From positions 1-13,867 of the forward strand of contig VGMK01000036.1 of assembly GCA_016866375.1 (NCBI GenBank): a stretch of DNA of 13,867 bases, given 5' to 3'. The stretch is from Bacteroidota bacterium. GTDB lineage: Bacteria > Bacteroidota > Bacteroidia > Flavobacteriales_D > Crocinitomicaceae. Below are positions 7,798 through 13,867 of this stretch, one piece after another (the first letter of the stretch is position 1; each line of letters opens with the position of its first letter). A model generated the notes under the pieces. That model saw only the letters and a list, made by a program, of their open reading frames with translations. It did no database searches and was not told the origin of the DNA. The position numbers and the translations under genes are program-made.

Positions 7798-7805
7798 TAT
7801 TTTTG
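7798..7805 (+). promoter_or_regulatory. -7 promoter box for the threonine aldolase gene
   Basis: TATTTTTG matches TAnnTTTG exactly and ends 13 bases before the ATG at 7819. The -33 position has no clear TTG. It abuts the minus-strand box at 7813-7806. Confidence 0.5.
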
Positions 7806-7813
7806 TAAAAATA
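7806..7813 (-). promoter_or_regulatory. -7-like box for the TauE-type permease gene
   Basis: On the minus strand TATTTTTA differs from TAnnTTTG only in the last base. It ends 16 bases before the ATG at 7789. It is directly adjacent to the plus-strand box at 7798-7805, so both promoters would occupy the same DNA. Confidence 0.35.
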
Positions 7814-7818
7814 CAAAG

Positions 7819-8844
7819 ATGATTGATTTAAGAAGCGATACTGTTACCAAACCAACCAAAGAGATGCTTGACTTTATGATGAGTGCAGCAGTTGGGGACG
7901 ATGTTTTTGGAGAAGATCCAACCGTTAATGAGTTGGAAAATTATACAGCGGCACTCTTCGGAAAAGAAGCTGCCATTTTCTGTACATCTGGGACGCAAAG
8001 CAATCAAATTGGAATCAACCTACATGTAAAACCTGGTGGAGAAGTTATTTGCCACTACGAAAGCCATATTTTTAAATACGAAGGAGGTGGAATTGCACGT
8101 AATTCCGGTGCCTCTATTCGTACTTTAGATGGTGACCGCGGACGCCTCAAAGCCAGTGCGATTGAAAAATGGATAAATCCGTTAAACGATGTTCACTATC
8201 CGCTAACACAATTGGTGAGCATTGAAGATACTGCGAACAGAGGTGGAGGAGCAATTTACAAGATTCAAGACATAGAGGAAATACGAGGCTTGTGCGATTC
8301 TCATCATTTACCTTTACATCTCGACGGCGCTAGACTTTTTAATGCCTTGGTGGAAACAAATGTAGAATATAAGTCGTACGCAGAAAATTTTGATACACTA
8401 TCTATTTGCTTATCAAAAGGATTGGGAGCACCAGTAGGCTCTCTACTCATTGGTAACAAAAATCACATCCTTCAGGCGAGAAGAATTCGAAAAGTGTTTG
8501 GAGGTGGAATGCGTCAGGCGGGCATTATTGCAGCTGGAGGATTATTTGCATTAAAGAATAATATCAACAGATTAAGAAATGATCATGAACATGCAAAAGA
8601 AATTGAAAGTATATTACTGACTTTACCTTGGATTGTGGATGTTGTACCTGTCGAAACTAACATTGTTGTTGCCATAGTTAAGGACGACCAAACCCGTAAT
8701 AACGCCATTTCAAAATTAAAAGACCTAAACATATTGTGTATGCCATTTGGACCACACATGATTCGATTCGTCACACACCTCAATGTTTGTGCAAATGACT
8801 TAAATTATATTAGAGAAAGTTTGCGGAAAATTAACTCAAAATAA
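7819..8844 (+). CDS. ltaE: Low-specificity L-threonine aldolase (PLP-dependent)
   Basis: PLP enzyme of fold type I that cleaves L-threonine or L-allo-threonine to glycine and acetaldehyde, in the beta-eliminating lyase group. The 341-residue length is normal. It starts with the family signature MIDLRSDTVTKPT, then GDDVFGEDPTV (26-36), the PLP phosphate contacts in CTSGTQSNQ, His83 in the HYESHIF segment (the PLP-stacking histidine, H83 in E. coli LtaE), the HLDGAR segment with the PLP-pyridine aspartate, and the Schiff-base lysine K200 in SKGLGAPVGS. The catalytic set is complete. The frame is open upstream to an ATG at 7759, but those 20 extra residues come from antisense permease DNA and the family signature begins exactly at 7819. 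It is probably a single-gene unit with its own promoter; the PorE-like gene follows after 47 bp. Confidence 0.95.
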   Translation: MIDLRSDTVTKPTKEMLDFMMSAAVGDDVFGEDPTVNELENYTAALFGKEAAIFCTSGTQSNQIGINLHVKPGGEVICHYESHIFKYEGGGIARNSGASIRTLDGDRGRLKASAIEKWINPLNDVHYPLTQLVSIEDTANRGGGAIYKIQDIEEIRGLCDSHHLPLHLDGARLFNALVETNVEYKSYAENFDTLSICLSKGLGAPVGSLLIGNKNHILQARRIRKVFGGGMRQAGIIAAGGLFALKNNINRLRNDHEHAKEIESILLTLPWIVDVVPVETNIVVAIVKDDQTRNNAISKLKDLNILCMPFGPHMIRFVTHLNVCANDLNYIRESLRKINSK

Positions 8845-8878
8845 TGTAACCTTTTCAGAAAATCAAGCTATAAAAATT

Positions 8879-8886
8879 TATATTTT
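8879..8886 (+). promoter_or_regulatory. Possible -7 box for the OmpA-family gene
   Basis: TATATTTT (8879-8886) and the overlapping TATTTTTT (8881-8888) each differ from TAnnTTTG in the last base and lie four to five bases before the ATG at 8892. The surrounding 8845-8891 gap is very AT-rich and no TTG element stands out, so this is weak. Confidence 0.25.
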
Positions 8887-8891
8887 TTCGA

Positions 8892-10928
8892 ATGTTAAAA
8901 TTCTATTGTTCAAGTTTATTCTTACTCTTTACACATGCGTTTTATTCCCAGGCAAATCCGTGTAATAGCATAGACGAAAAATACGAAAAGAAATTCATCA
9001 AAGCACTTAGCGAAAAAAATCCTGTTAAACAGTTGGAAAAGCTAAGTAAGGTGGCTGTTGATTTTCCTAAGCAGGCTAAAACGTATTTTTATCTTGCCAA
9101 CATTACTAATAGGGATGCTCAAACACTATCTTTTCAAGGGAAGCAGAAAGAAGCCCGCGACCAACAAAAAAAAGCAACACTATATTATCAAGCAACCATA
9201 AAGAAATGTGCGAGTTTCCATGCAAGTTGTTACTACAATATTGCTGAAAATTTAATTTCTGTGGGAGAGCAAGAATCCGCAATCCCTTTTCTAAAAAAAT
9301 ATATTGAATTTCCGGAGGACGATTTCGAAAAATTGGAAGAAGATTTTGTTTCTCGTAAAAGGAGTGCACTGGCGTTATTAGATGAACTGGAGTTTGAGAA
9401 AAATTTATTTAACAATCCTGTACCCTTTCATCCCTCAAAAATAAAAAACGTAAGTACACAATTAGATGAATATTTTCCCATGATTTCTCCCGATAATGAT
9501 TTACTCTTTTTCTCACGAAAAGTTGACAGAAAAAATTTTGGAGACATGAGCGAAAATATAAGAGAGGAGCTAACACTTTCCACAAAGGATGAAGAATCAT
9601 TAGAATTTGATTATGGAAACCCTCTTCCCGCACCATTCAACGATGGGAGCTTTTTAAATTACGGAACAACAAGCCTATCGGTGGATAATAAAGAGATGAT
9701 TATCTGTGCCTGCAAGAAAGAAATTTTCAATAAGCAATATTATTTAAATTGTGACCTATACTCCACAAACTTTACTAGGAAAGGATATGGCGGTAACGAC
9801 TTCGAATGGTCGAAATTAAAAAATTTAGGCCCAAACATCAATACTCCTGACGGATGGGAGGCACAACCTACTCTTTCCTCTGATGGTAAGCTATTATTTT
9901 TTACGGCATTGAGAAATAATACACGAGACAATGATATATTCGTATCAGAACGCCTTCCTGATGGCTCCTGGTCAAAGGCGGTTCCTTTTGATTTGATAAA
10001 TACATCGGGTAAAGATAAAAGTCCGTTTTTTCATCAGGATGGTGAGACCTTGTATTTTGTTTCGAGCACCTCAGCGTCCAGAAAGGGAGTTGGTGGTTTG
10101 GACATATTTTACATCCGAAGGGATGGTGGGGGATGGACGAAACCAAAAAATATCGGATACCCTATAAATTCAATTGATGACGAACTTGGCATTTTTATAT
10201 CAAGTAACGGCGAAGTAGCTTACTTTTCGAGTGTAAAAGAGGGTGAGTGGAATATTTATTCTTTCGATTTATATAAAGAAGCAAGGCCTAAAGAAGTTGT
10301 AATAGTTAAAGGAGAATTGAAAAATGAGGACGGTACCCCAGTAAAAGATGCGGTAATTGATGTCAGTTATAACGATAATGGGGAAACACATCAGTTTAAA
10401 GTAAATGGTGATGACGGAAAATTTGCGGCAGTTATTAAAGTGGATAAAAAACAGGATGTTACGATAAGTATCTTGAAAGATAATTATGCATTTCAAGCAA
10501 AAGTAATTGAAAAAGATTCCTTTGATGTAGTTAAAGAGTCAAAAATGAAGTTGGGTGAGTTCGTTTTAGAAAAAATTGAAGCCAATAAAAGCTATCGCTT
10601 GTCCGATATTTATTTTTCCACAGAGTCTTACGAATTGAATGATAAATCGAAAGCCTTGCTCAATAGCTTCGCATCCTATTTATTGAAAAATCCTTCTTTG
10701 CAGGTGGGTATAAACGGGCATACTGACGATGTGGGTGAAGCAAGCGCTAACGAGATTCTGTCTCAAAACAGAGCAGATGCTGTTAGGAATTATTTAATTC
10801 ATCGGGGAATTGAACCTGAAAAGTTAGTATCTGTTGGATATGGTGAAATCAATCCGAAGGTTCCAAACAACTCTGAAAGAAATAGAGCTCTAAATAGAAG
10901 AACTGAATTTCAATTTATTCAACATTAA
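8892..10928 (+). CDS. OmpA-family protein with TPR, beta-propeller and CRD domains (PorE-like)
   Basis: Secreted 678-residue protein, probably periplasmic and bound to peptidoglycan. In order: a signal peptide (about 1-20, likely cut after YSQ); an alpha-helical TPR-like region (about 28-170); a PD40/WD40-type beta-propeller (about 185-460) with repeats of the kind STQLDEYFPMISPDNDLLFF, QPTLSSDGKLLFFT and KSPFFHQDGETLYFVSS; a carboxypeptidase-regulatory-like beta-sandwich (about 468-560, with GELKNEDGTPVKDAVIDV); and a C-terminal OmpA domain (about 570-678) with GHTDDVG (609-615) and a peptidoglycan-binding pattern N620..L623-S..R627-A..V631...L635. This is the domain order of PorE, which links the type IX secretion machine to peptidoglycan in Porphyromonas gingivalis. 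Paralogues of this architecture are common in Bacteroidota, so PorE itself is not proven. No lipobox is visible: the first cysteine, C24, follows SQANP. It stands alone, ending 33 bp from rplS, which converges on it. Confidence 0.87.
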   Translation: MLKFYCSSLFLLFTHAFYSQANPCNSIDEKYEKKFIKALSEKNPVKQLEKLSKVAVDFPKQAKTYFYLANITNRDAQTLSFQGKQKEARDQQKKATLYYQATIKKCASFHASCYYNIAENLISVGEQESAIPFLKKYIEFPEDDFEKLEEDFVSRKRSALALLDELEFEKNLFNNPVPFHPSKIKNVSTQLDEYFPMISPDNDLLFFSRKVDRKNFGDMSENIREELTLSTKDEESLEFDYGNPLPAPFNDGSFLNYGTTSLSVDNKEMIICACKKEIFNKQYYLNCDLYSTNFTRKGYGGNDFEWSKLKNLGPNINTPDGWEAQPTLSSDGKLLFFTALRNNTRDNDIFVSERLPDGSWSKAVPFDLINTSGKDKSPFFHQDGETLYFVSSTSASRKGVGGLDIFYIRRDGGGWTKPKNIGYPINSIDDELGIFISSNGEVAYFSSVKEGEWNIYSFDLYKEARPKEVVIVKGELKNEDGTPVKDAVIDVSYNDNGETHQFKVNGDDGKFAAVIKVDKKQDVTISILKDNYAFQAKVIEKDSFDVVKESKMKLGEFVLEKIEANKSYRLSDIYFSTESYELNDKSKALLNSFASYLLKNPSLQVGINGHTDDVGEASANEILSQNRADAVRNYLIHRGIEPEKLVSVGYGEINPKVPNNSERNRALNRRTEFQFIQH

Positions 10929-10955
10929 AAAAGGCATTTCACCTCCTCTTTTTTT
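10927..10955. terminator. Likely bidirectional terminator between the OmpA-family gene and rplS
   Basis: An A-run plus GG (10927-10934) can pair with CCTCTTTTTT (10945 onward) with one mismatch, over a loop of about ten bases, followed by a run of T on the plus strand. Read on the minus strand it likewise ends in a T-run. The stem is AT-rich with only two G-C pairs, so it is weak, but the position between two converging stop codons (10928 and 10962) fits. Confidence 0.5.
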
Positions 10956-10961
10956 ATCAAA

Positions 10962-11324
10962 TTATTTCGAAGTGATAAAGTTCTTTTTCTCCCTAATTCT
11001 TGCCGATTTTCCTGTACGCTCTCGGAAATAGAAAATTCGTGCACGACGAACAGCACCTTTCTTAACGATTTCAATTGAGTCAATAAACGGAGAATTCAAC
11101 GGAAAAATTCTTTCAACTCCAATATTACCTGACATTTTCCGAACGGTGAATGTTTCACAGGCACCTGCGCCTCTTCGCTGGAGAACAACTCCCTGAAATT
11201 GCTGTATTCTTTCCTTATTACCCTCAACGATTTTGTAGGACACATTAATCGTGTCTCCCGCTCCAAACTCGGGAAATTCCTTCCTATTAATTAGTTCGTT
11301 TTGAATTTCTCTTATTATATTCAT
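10962..11324 (-). CDS. rplS: 50S ribosomal protein L19
   Basis: Large-subunit ribosomal protein L19, located at the interface with the 30S subunit. The 120 residues match the family length. Clear signatures are FGAGDTINVSYKIVEGNKERIQ (20-41), QQFQGVVLQRRGAG (41-54), TFTVRKMSGNIGVERIFPLNSP (58-79) and the basic C-terminal VRRARIFYFRERTGKSARI (92-110). It stands alone on the minus strand here, without the rpsP-rimM-trmD cluster that accompanies rplS in many bacteria. It diverges from parA across 238 bp and converges on the OmpA-family gene. Confidence 0.97.
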   Translation of the reverse strand: MNIIREIQNELINRKEFPEFGAGDTINVSYKIVEGNKERIQQFQGVVLQRRGAGACETFTVRKMSGNIGVERIFPLNSPFIDSIEIVKKGAVRRARIFYFRERTGKSARIREKKNFITSK

Positions 11325-11361
11325 CGCTGCAAATTTTCTATTTTTCCCGAAAATGGGGATG

Positions 11362-11393
11362 CAATATTACAAATAATTCCTAAATAATACCAA
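11362..11393 (-). promoter_or_regulatory. Candidate rplS promoter
   Basis: On the minus strand TTG (11393-11391) lies 21 bases from TAATATTG (11369-11362), which differs from TAnnTTTG at one position. Transcription would start near 11355, leaving a leader of about 30 bases before the rplS ATG at 11324. Spacing is within the range known for Flavobacterium promoters. Confidence 0.4.
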
Positions 11394-11402
11394 TAATTTA
11401 GG
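11379..11402. repeat. Inverted repeat between rplS and parA
   Basis: CCTAAAT (11379-11385) and ATTTAGG (11396-11402) are perfect seven-base inverted arms with a ten-base spacer. The element overlaps the -33 region of the candidate rplS promoter. It could be an operator or chance in AT-rich DNA; no T-run follows, so it is not a typical terminator. Confidence 0.3.
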
Positions 11403-11543
11403 CATTTAAACTTAAAATTACTGTCATATCAATCCCAGTTGAACCCTTTTTTTGGTATTTCTCGCTGAAGATATAAACATCTGTCTTAGATATTCAGTTG
11501 ATAAGTATAGTTCTTATTCCTGTCTAAACTCTTTGTTTTACTT
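11403..11543. other. Remaining rplS-parA intergenic sequence
   Basis: This AT-rich stretch lies between the inverted repeat and the parA -7 box. A frame in register with parA is open across part of it (from 11452), but the translated residues resemble nothing, and the conserved ParA start is at 11563. I see no tRNA, no canonical parS and no DnaA-box cluster here. Confidence 0.4.
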
Positions 11544-11551
11544 TAACTTTG
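11544..11551 (+). promoter_or_regulatory. -7 promoter box for the parAB operon
   Basis: TAACTTTG matches TAnnTTTG exactly and ends 11 bases before the parA ATG at 11563. A good TTG element at the expected distance (around 11520-11525) is not present. The 5' leader would be only a few bases long. Confidence 0.5.
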
Positions 11552-11562
11552 CCTTAAGTATT

Positions 11563-12375
11563 ATGGGTAAAATAATTGCAATAGCGAATCAAAAAGGAGG
11601 TGTCGGAAAAACAACGACATGCATCAATTTAGGCGGATGTTTGGGAGTATTGGAATATAAAACTTTAATTGTTGATGCAGATCCTCAGGCTAATTCAACA
11701 TCCGGGACTGGTTTTGATCCGAAAAGTGTTCGAAACATTTATGATTGCCTTGTCAACGGAGTGAACCCTAAAGATATAATTTTATCAACGCAAAGCCCCA
11801 ATTTAGACGTTCTCCCCTCCCACATAGACCTGGTAGGAGCGGAACTTGAAATGATTAATCTCCCTCAGCGAGAATATTTACTAAAACAAGCGCTCGAAAA
11901 GGTAAAAGATGATTACGATTTTATTTTAATTGATTGTTCGCCATCTCTGGGATTAATAACGGTTAATTCATTAGTAGCAGCGGATTCTGTCATGATACCC
12001 GTACAATGCGAATATTTTGCACTCGAAGGATTAACAAAACTCCTGAATACCTTAAAAATTGTTCAAGGAAGATTAAACCCGTCATTGGAAATCGAAGGAA
12101 TGCTCTTAACCATGTACGATACAAGGCTCCGCCTGGCCAATCAAGTTGTGGAGGAGGTTAAAACCCATTTCCAAGAATTAGTCTTCGATACAGTAATTCA
12201 CAGGAACACAACACTGAGTGAAGCCTCTAGTCATGGAAACACGATTGTAATGTACGATGCAGGATCGAAAGGATCTATCAATTATTTGAACTTCGCAAGA
12301 GAACTTTTGCAGAAAAATAACCTGACAAAAATCGGTAACGACGAAAAAAACATTCAAATAGATCATGAGCTCTAA
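11563..12375 (+). CDS. parA: ParA family chromosome partitioning ATPase
   Basis: Deviant Walker-type ATPase that dimerises with ATP on the nucleoid and is stimulated by ParB to move origin regions apart. The 270-residue length is that of chromosomal ParA (Soj), without the N-terminal helix-turn-helix found on plasmid P1-type ParA. Deviant Walker A KGGVGKTT is at 11-18, with signature lysine K11 and K16; Walker A' DADPQAN is at 38-44 with D40; Walker B FILIDCSPSLG is at 120-130 with D124; SEASSHG (219-225) replaces the more usual SEAPSxG. The start at 11563 gives the standard MGKIIAIANQ N terminus and lies just after a -7 box; the frame is open further upstream but without similarity. It overlaps parB by 11 bases. 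Confidence 0.96.
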   Translation: MGKIIAIANQKGGVGKTTTCINLGGCLGVLEYKTLIVDADPQANSTSGTGFDPKSVRNIYDCLVNGVNPKDIILSTQSPNLDVLPSHIDLVGAELEMINLPQREYLLKQALEKVKDDYDFILIDCSPSLGLITVNSLVAADSVMIPVQCEYFALEGLTKLLNTLKIVQGRLNPSLEIEGMLLTMYDTRLRLANQVVEEVKTHFQELVFDTVIHRNTTLSEASSHGNTIVMYDAGSKGSINYLNFARELLQKNNLTKIGNDEKNIQIDHEL

Positions 12376-13252
12376 ACAGAAAAAGTATCCTGCTTTGGGT
12401 CGTGGTTTGGGTGCGCTGCTGCAAAATTCAGGAACAGACATCACCTCAAGTACCGAAAGTCCAGTTGGTGGAATTGCAATGATCTCCATAGAACAAATTG
12501 AAACTAACCCCTTCAATCCGAGAACTACTTTTGAGGTTGACGCATTAGACCAATTGACAGCATCCATTGCCGAACATGGCATTATTCAACCCTTAACGGT
12601 TCGAAAAATGGGTAGAGATCGCTACCAATTAATTTCGGGTGAAAGAAGATTTAAAGCGAGTCTTCAAGCAGGTTTGAGTGAAGTTCCCTGCTACATAAGA
12701 ATTGCAAATGATCAAGCCATGCTCGAAATGGCTTTGGTTGAAAATATACAGCGCGAAAATTTAAACGCGATTGAAGTCGCGCTGTCCTATCAACGCTTGA
12801 TAGATGATTGTGATTTGACACAGGAGCAATTGAGTACCAAAATTTCAAAATCTCGATCAGATGTAGCAAACCACCTGAGGTTGTTAAAGTTGCCAGCCGC
12901 CATACAAGCAGCAGTTCGCGACAGAAAGATTACAATGGGACACGCGCGCGCTCTGCTCGCCTTATCCTCTGAGGAAGCACAGCTCGATATGCTCACAAAA
13001 ATTATCGAAGATGAACTATCTGTTCGAAGTGTAGAATTTGCTCTGCAAGTTAAACACAATTCACCCACCAATAAAAATTCATATAAAACCAAAAGCAATT
13101 CAGAATTTGAAGCCATCGCGCTTTTCCTGACAGACAGAATTCGTTCAAAAGTTGAACTTGCCAAAAACGAAAAAGGAAAAGGTAAATTCGTACTTCATTT
13201 TAAAAATGAAAAAGAGTATCTTAATTTACTTACCTTGCTAAAAAGCGAATGA
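12365..13252 (+). CDS. parB: ParB/Spo0J chromosome partitioning protein
   Basis: DNA-binding CTPase clamp that loads at parS sites near the origin, spreads and activates ParA. The 295 residues show the standard layout: an N-terminal ParA-contacting segment LGRGLGALL (11-19); the ParB/Srx domain (about 38-130) with the CTP motif GERRFKA (92-98) and ENIQRENLNAIE (127-138); a helix-turn-helix (about 151-177, LTQEQLSTKISKSRSDVAN); a linker rich in K, N and S (about 230-245); and a C-terminal dimerisation domain (about 246-295). All CTP and parS binding parts are present. It overlaps parA by 11 bases upstream and the next gene by four bases (ATGA), implying translational coupling. No canonical parS 16-mer was found in the window. 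Confidence 0.96.
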   Translation: MSSKQKKYPALGRGLGALLQNSGTDITSSTESPVGGIAMISIEQIETNPFNPRTTFEVDALDQLTASIAEHGIIQPLTVRKMGRDRYQLISGERRFKASLQAGLSEVPCYIRIANDQAMLEMALVENIQRENLNAIEVALSYQRLIDDCDLTQEQLSTKISKSRSDVANHLRLLKLPAAIQAAVRDRKITMGHARALLALSSEEAQLDMLTKIIEDELSVRSVEFALQVKHNSPTNKNSYKTKSNSEFEAIALFLTDRIRSKVELAKNEKGKGKFVLHFKNEKEYLNLLTLLKSE

Positions 13253-13791
13253 TTCGATTATTTTTTGTCTGGCAGTTTGCAATTGGCATTTCCTTAATTT
13301 CATTTGCCCAGACAGATTCTACCTCAAAGAAAAAACACCCCTATAAAAGAAGCATGTTGTATTCCGCTGTCTTGCCTGGCGCTGGACAAATTCGAAACGC
13401 AACACTTTCAGAAAAAAAAATAAAACCTGCCTTTTGGAAAGTGCCGTTGATTTATGGAGGTTTGGGAACAACTCTCTTTTTTACATACCAAAACCATAAC
13501 ATACAAAATGAAATCAAGAATGAGTATTTCAGTAGAATAGCTGGCAACCCACCCACAGAAAATTGGAGTGATTATGACAATTACAGTTTAATTGCTTTGC
13601 AAAACCAATACCTAAATAACAGAGATTTATTGGTGCTTCTTTCAATCGCAATTTATGGAATTCAAATTATCGATGCCGGAGTTGAGGCGCACTTTCTAAA
13701 ATTTGACGTGAGTGATGACTTAAGTATTCGGATTCAACCATTTATGCAAGAAAACCAGGCAGGCATTGGCCTTAACTTTCAATTCAGGTAA
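13249..13791 (+). CDS. DUF5683 domain membrane protein
   Basis: A 180-residue protein of the uncharacterised DUF5683 family, found in Bacteroidota and commonly placed after parB. It has a signal peptide (1-20, likely cut after SFAQ) and a family core starting SMLYSAVLPGAGQ (35-47). A hydrophobic stretch at about 63-80 includes FWKVPLIYGGLG. A polar region (81-125) may lie outside the membrane. A second hydrophobic segment at about 127-146 includes SIAIYGIQIIDAGVEAHF, and the protein ends with FDVSDDLSIRIQP (152-164) and short beta-like strands. An eleven-residue basic stretch (50-60) sits between the conserved GQ and WKVP motifs, where many relatives seem to have a short link. Its start overlaps the parB stop by ATGA, so it is translated with parAB. 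The function is unknown; position suggests a link to segregation, envelope or the lysine/peptidoglycan precursor gene that follows, but that is inference. Confidence 0.85.
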   Translation: MIRLFFVWQFAIGISLISFAQTDSTSKKKHPYKRSMLYSAVLPGAGQIRNATLSEKKIKPAFWKVPLIYGGLGTTLFFTYQNHNIQNEIKNEYFSRIAGNPPTENWSDYDNYSLIALQNQYLNNRDLLVLLSIAIYGIQIIDAGVEAHFLKFDVSDDLSIRIQPFMQENQAGIGLNFQFR

Positions 13792-13798
13792 TATTCGC

Positions 13799-13806
13799 TA
13801 TCTTTA
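13799..13806 (+). promoter_or_regulatory. -7-like box before dapB
   Basis: TATCTTTA differs from TAnnTTTG only in the last base and ends four bases before the dapB ATG at 13811. A TTTC at 13777-13780, 18 bases upstream, is a poor -33 match. It could give dapB a leaderless transcript in addition to read-through from parAB. Confidence 0.4.
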
Positions 13807-13810
13807 CCAA

Positions 13811-13867
13811 ATGAACATAGCGTTAATCGGATATGGAAAGATGGGTAAAGCAATTGAAATTATTGCC
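13811..13867 (+). CDS. dapB: 4-hydroxy-tetrahydrodipicolinate reductase, 5' end only
   Basis: Only 19 codons are in the window before it is cut by the edge. They read MNIALIGYGKMGKAIEIIA, matching the N-terminal Rossmann-fold nucleotide-binding loop (GYGKMGKAIE) of DapB, which makes tetrahydrodipicolinate for lysine and meso-diaminopimelate. In Flavobacteriia dapB commonly follows parA, parB and a DUF5683 gene, which supports the call. The gap from the DUF5683 stop is 19 bases. Other Rossmann-fold enzymes begin similarly, but the GKMGKAIE form together with context makes dapB the best reading. Confidence 0.82.
   Translation, partial: MNIALIGYGKMGKAIEIIA

Noticed and set aside
7759..7818. Upstream in-frame ATG for threonine aldolase adding 20 residues.
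   Set aside because: The added residues are antisense to the permease N terminus, and the family signature MIDLRSDTVTKP begins at 7819 right after a -7 box.
10902..10947. Minus-strand AGGAGGTGAAATG followed by a 15-codon frame, inside the rplS-OmpA terminator region.
   Set aside because: The match to a textbook Shine-Dalgarno is striking, but Bacteroidota seldom use such sites, the spacing is short (four bases), the peptide would be antisense to the OmpA-family gene end, and the purine run is explained by the terminator stem.
11148..11158. TGTTTCAC inside rplS, identical to one half of the canonical parS site, near parAB.
   Set aside because: The second half (GTGAAACA) is missing; the following bases are AGGCACCT. 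It encodes conserved L19 residues and is better explained by coding constraint. No CACGTG core was found in the window.
11452..11562. Upstream in-frame extension of parA with 37 additional residues.
   Set aside because: The extension resembles no ParA N terminus, and the -7 box at 11544-11551 lies inside it. MGKIIAIANQKGG at 11563 is the standard start.
11325..11562. Possible replication origin next to parAB.
   Set aside because: No DnaA boxes (TTATCCACA-like), no dnaA or dnaN, and no GATC or AT-rich 13-mer arrays are present; parAB adjacency alone is not enough.

Overview
The window looks like an ordinary stretch of core chromosome from a member of the Bacteroidota, most likely class Flavobacteriia. 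Four things point there. The DNA is AT-rich. Purine-rich Shine-Dalgarno sequences are nearly absent before the genes. Promoter-like boxes of the Bacteroidota type (TAnnTTTG) sit just upstream of several start codons. The gene content is also typical: a lipoprotein M13 peptidase, a PorE-like TPR/propeller/OmpA protein, and the order parA-parB-DUF5683-dapB. No RNA gene, insertion sequence, CRISPR array, prophage or plasmid-like segment was seen.

Layout. At the left edge the first codons of a divergent minus-strand gene may be visible (1-23). A plus-strand cluster follows (127-3993): a GlcD-type FAD-dependent 2-hydroxyacid dehydrogenase, an ElaA-type GNAT acetyltransferase and an M13 zinc metallopeptidase lipoprotein, the last two overlapping by one base. 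A minus-strand pair comes next (6366-4116), Ppx/GppA phosphatase then histidyl-tRNA synthetase, overlapping by 11 bases. Divergent from ppx is yqgE (6435-7019). It runs tail to tail into a TauE/SafE permease (7789-7016), and the two stop codons overlap. A threonine aldolase (7819-8844) diverges from the permease across 29 bp. Then come a large secreted OmpA-family protein (8892-10928), ribosomal protein L19 (11324-10962, minus), and the chromosome partition cluster parA-parB-DUF5683 (11563-13791). The start of dapB lies at the right edge.

How the genes work together. ParA and ParB form the chromosome segregation pair; their reading frames overlap, and parB overlaps the DUF5683 gene through ATGA, so the three are probably translated as a coupled unit. 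Ppx/GppA and HisRS are likely co-expressed, which joins a (p)ppGpp/polyphosphate-type enzyme to tRNA charging. HisRS has the eukaryote-like motif set (LRYDLTVPFAR, ETLMGKYGE) instead of the E. coli type. The OmpA-family protein has the domain order of the type IX secretion component PorE but lacks an obvious lipobox.

I did not find a clearly new biological system. The points most worth a second look are the unstudied DUF5683 membrane protein in the partition operon, the recurring -7 boxes that would give leaderless or nearly leaderless mRNAs, the adjoining opposed promoters between the permease and threonine aldolase genes, and the PorE-like protein.
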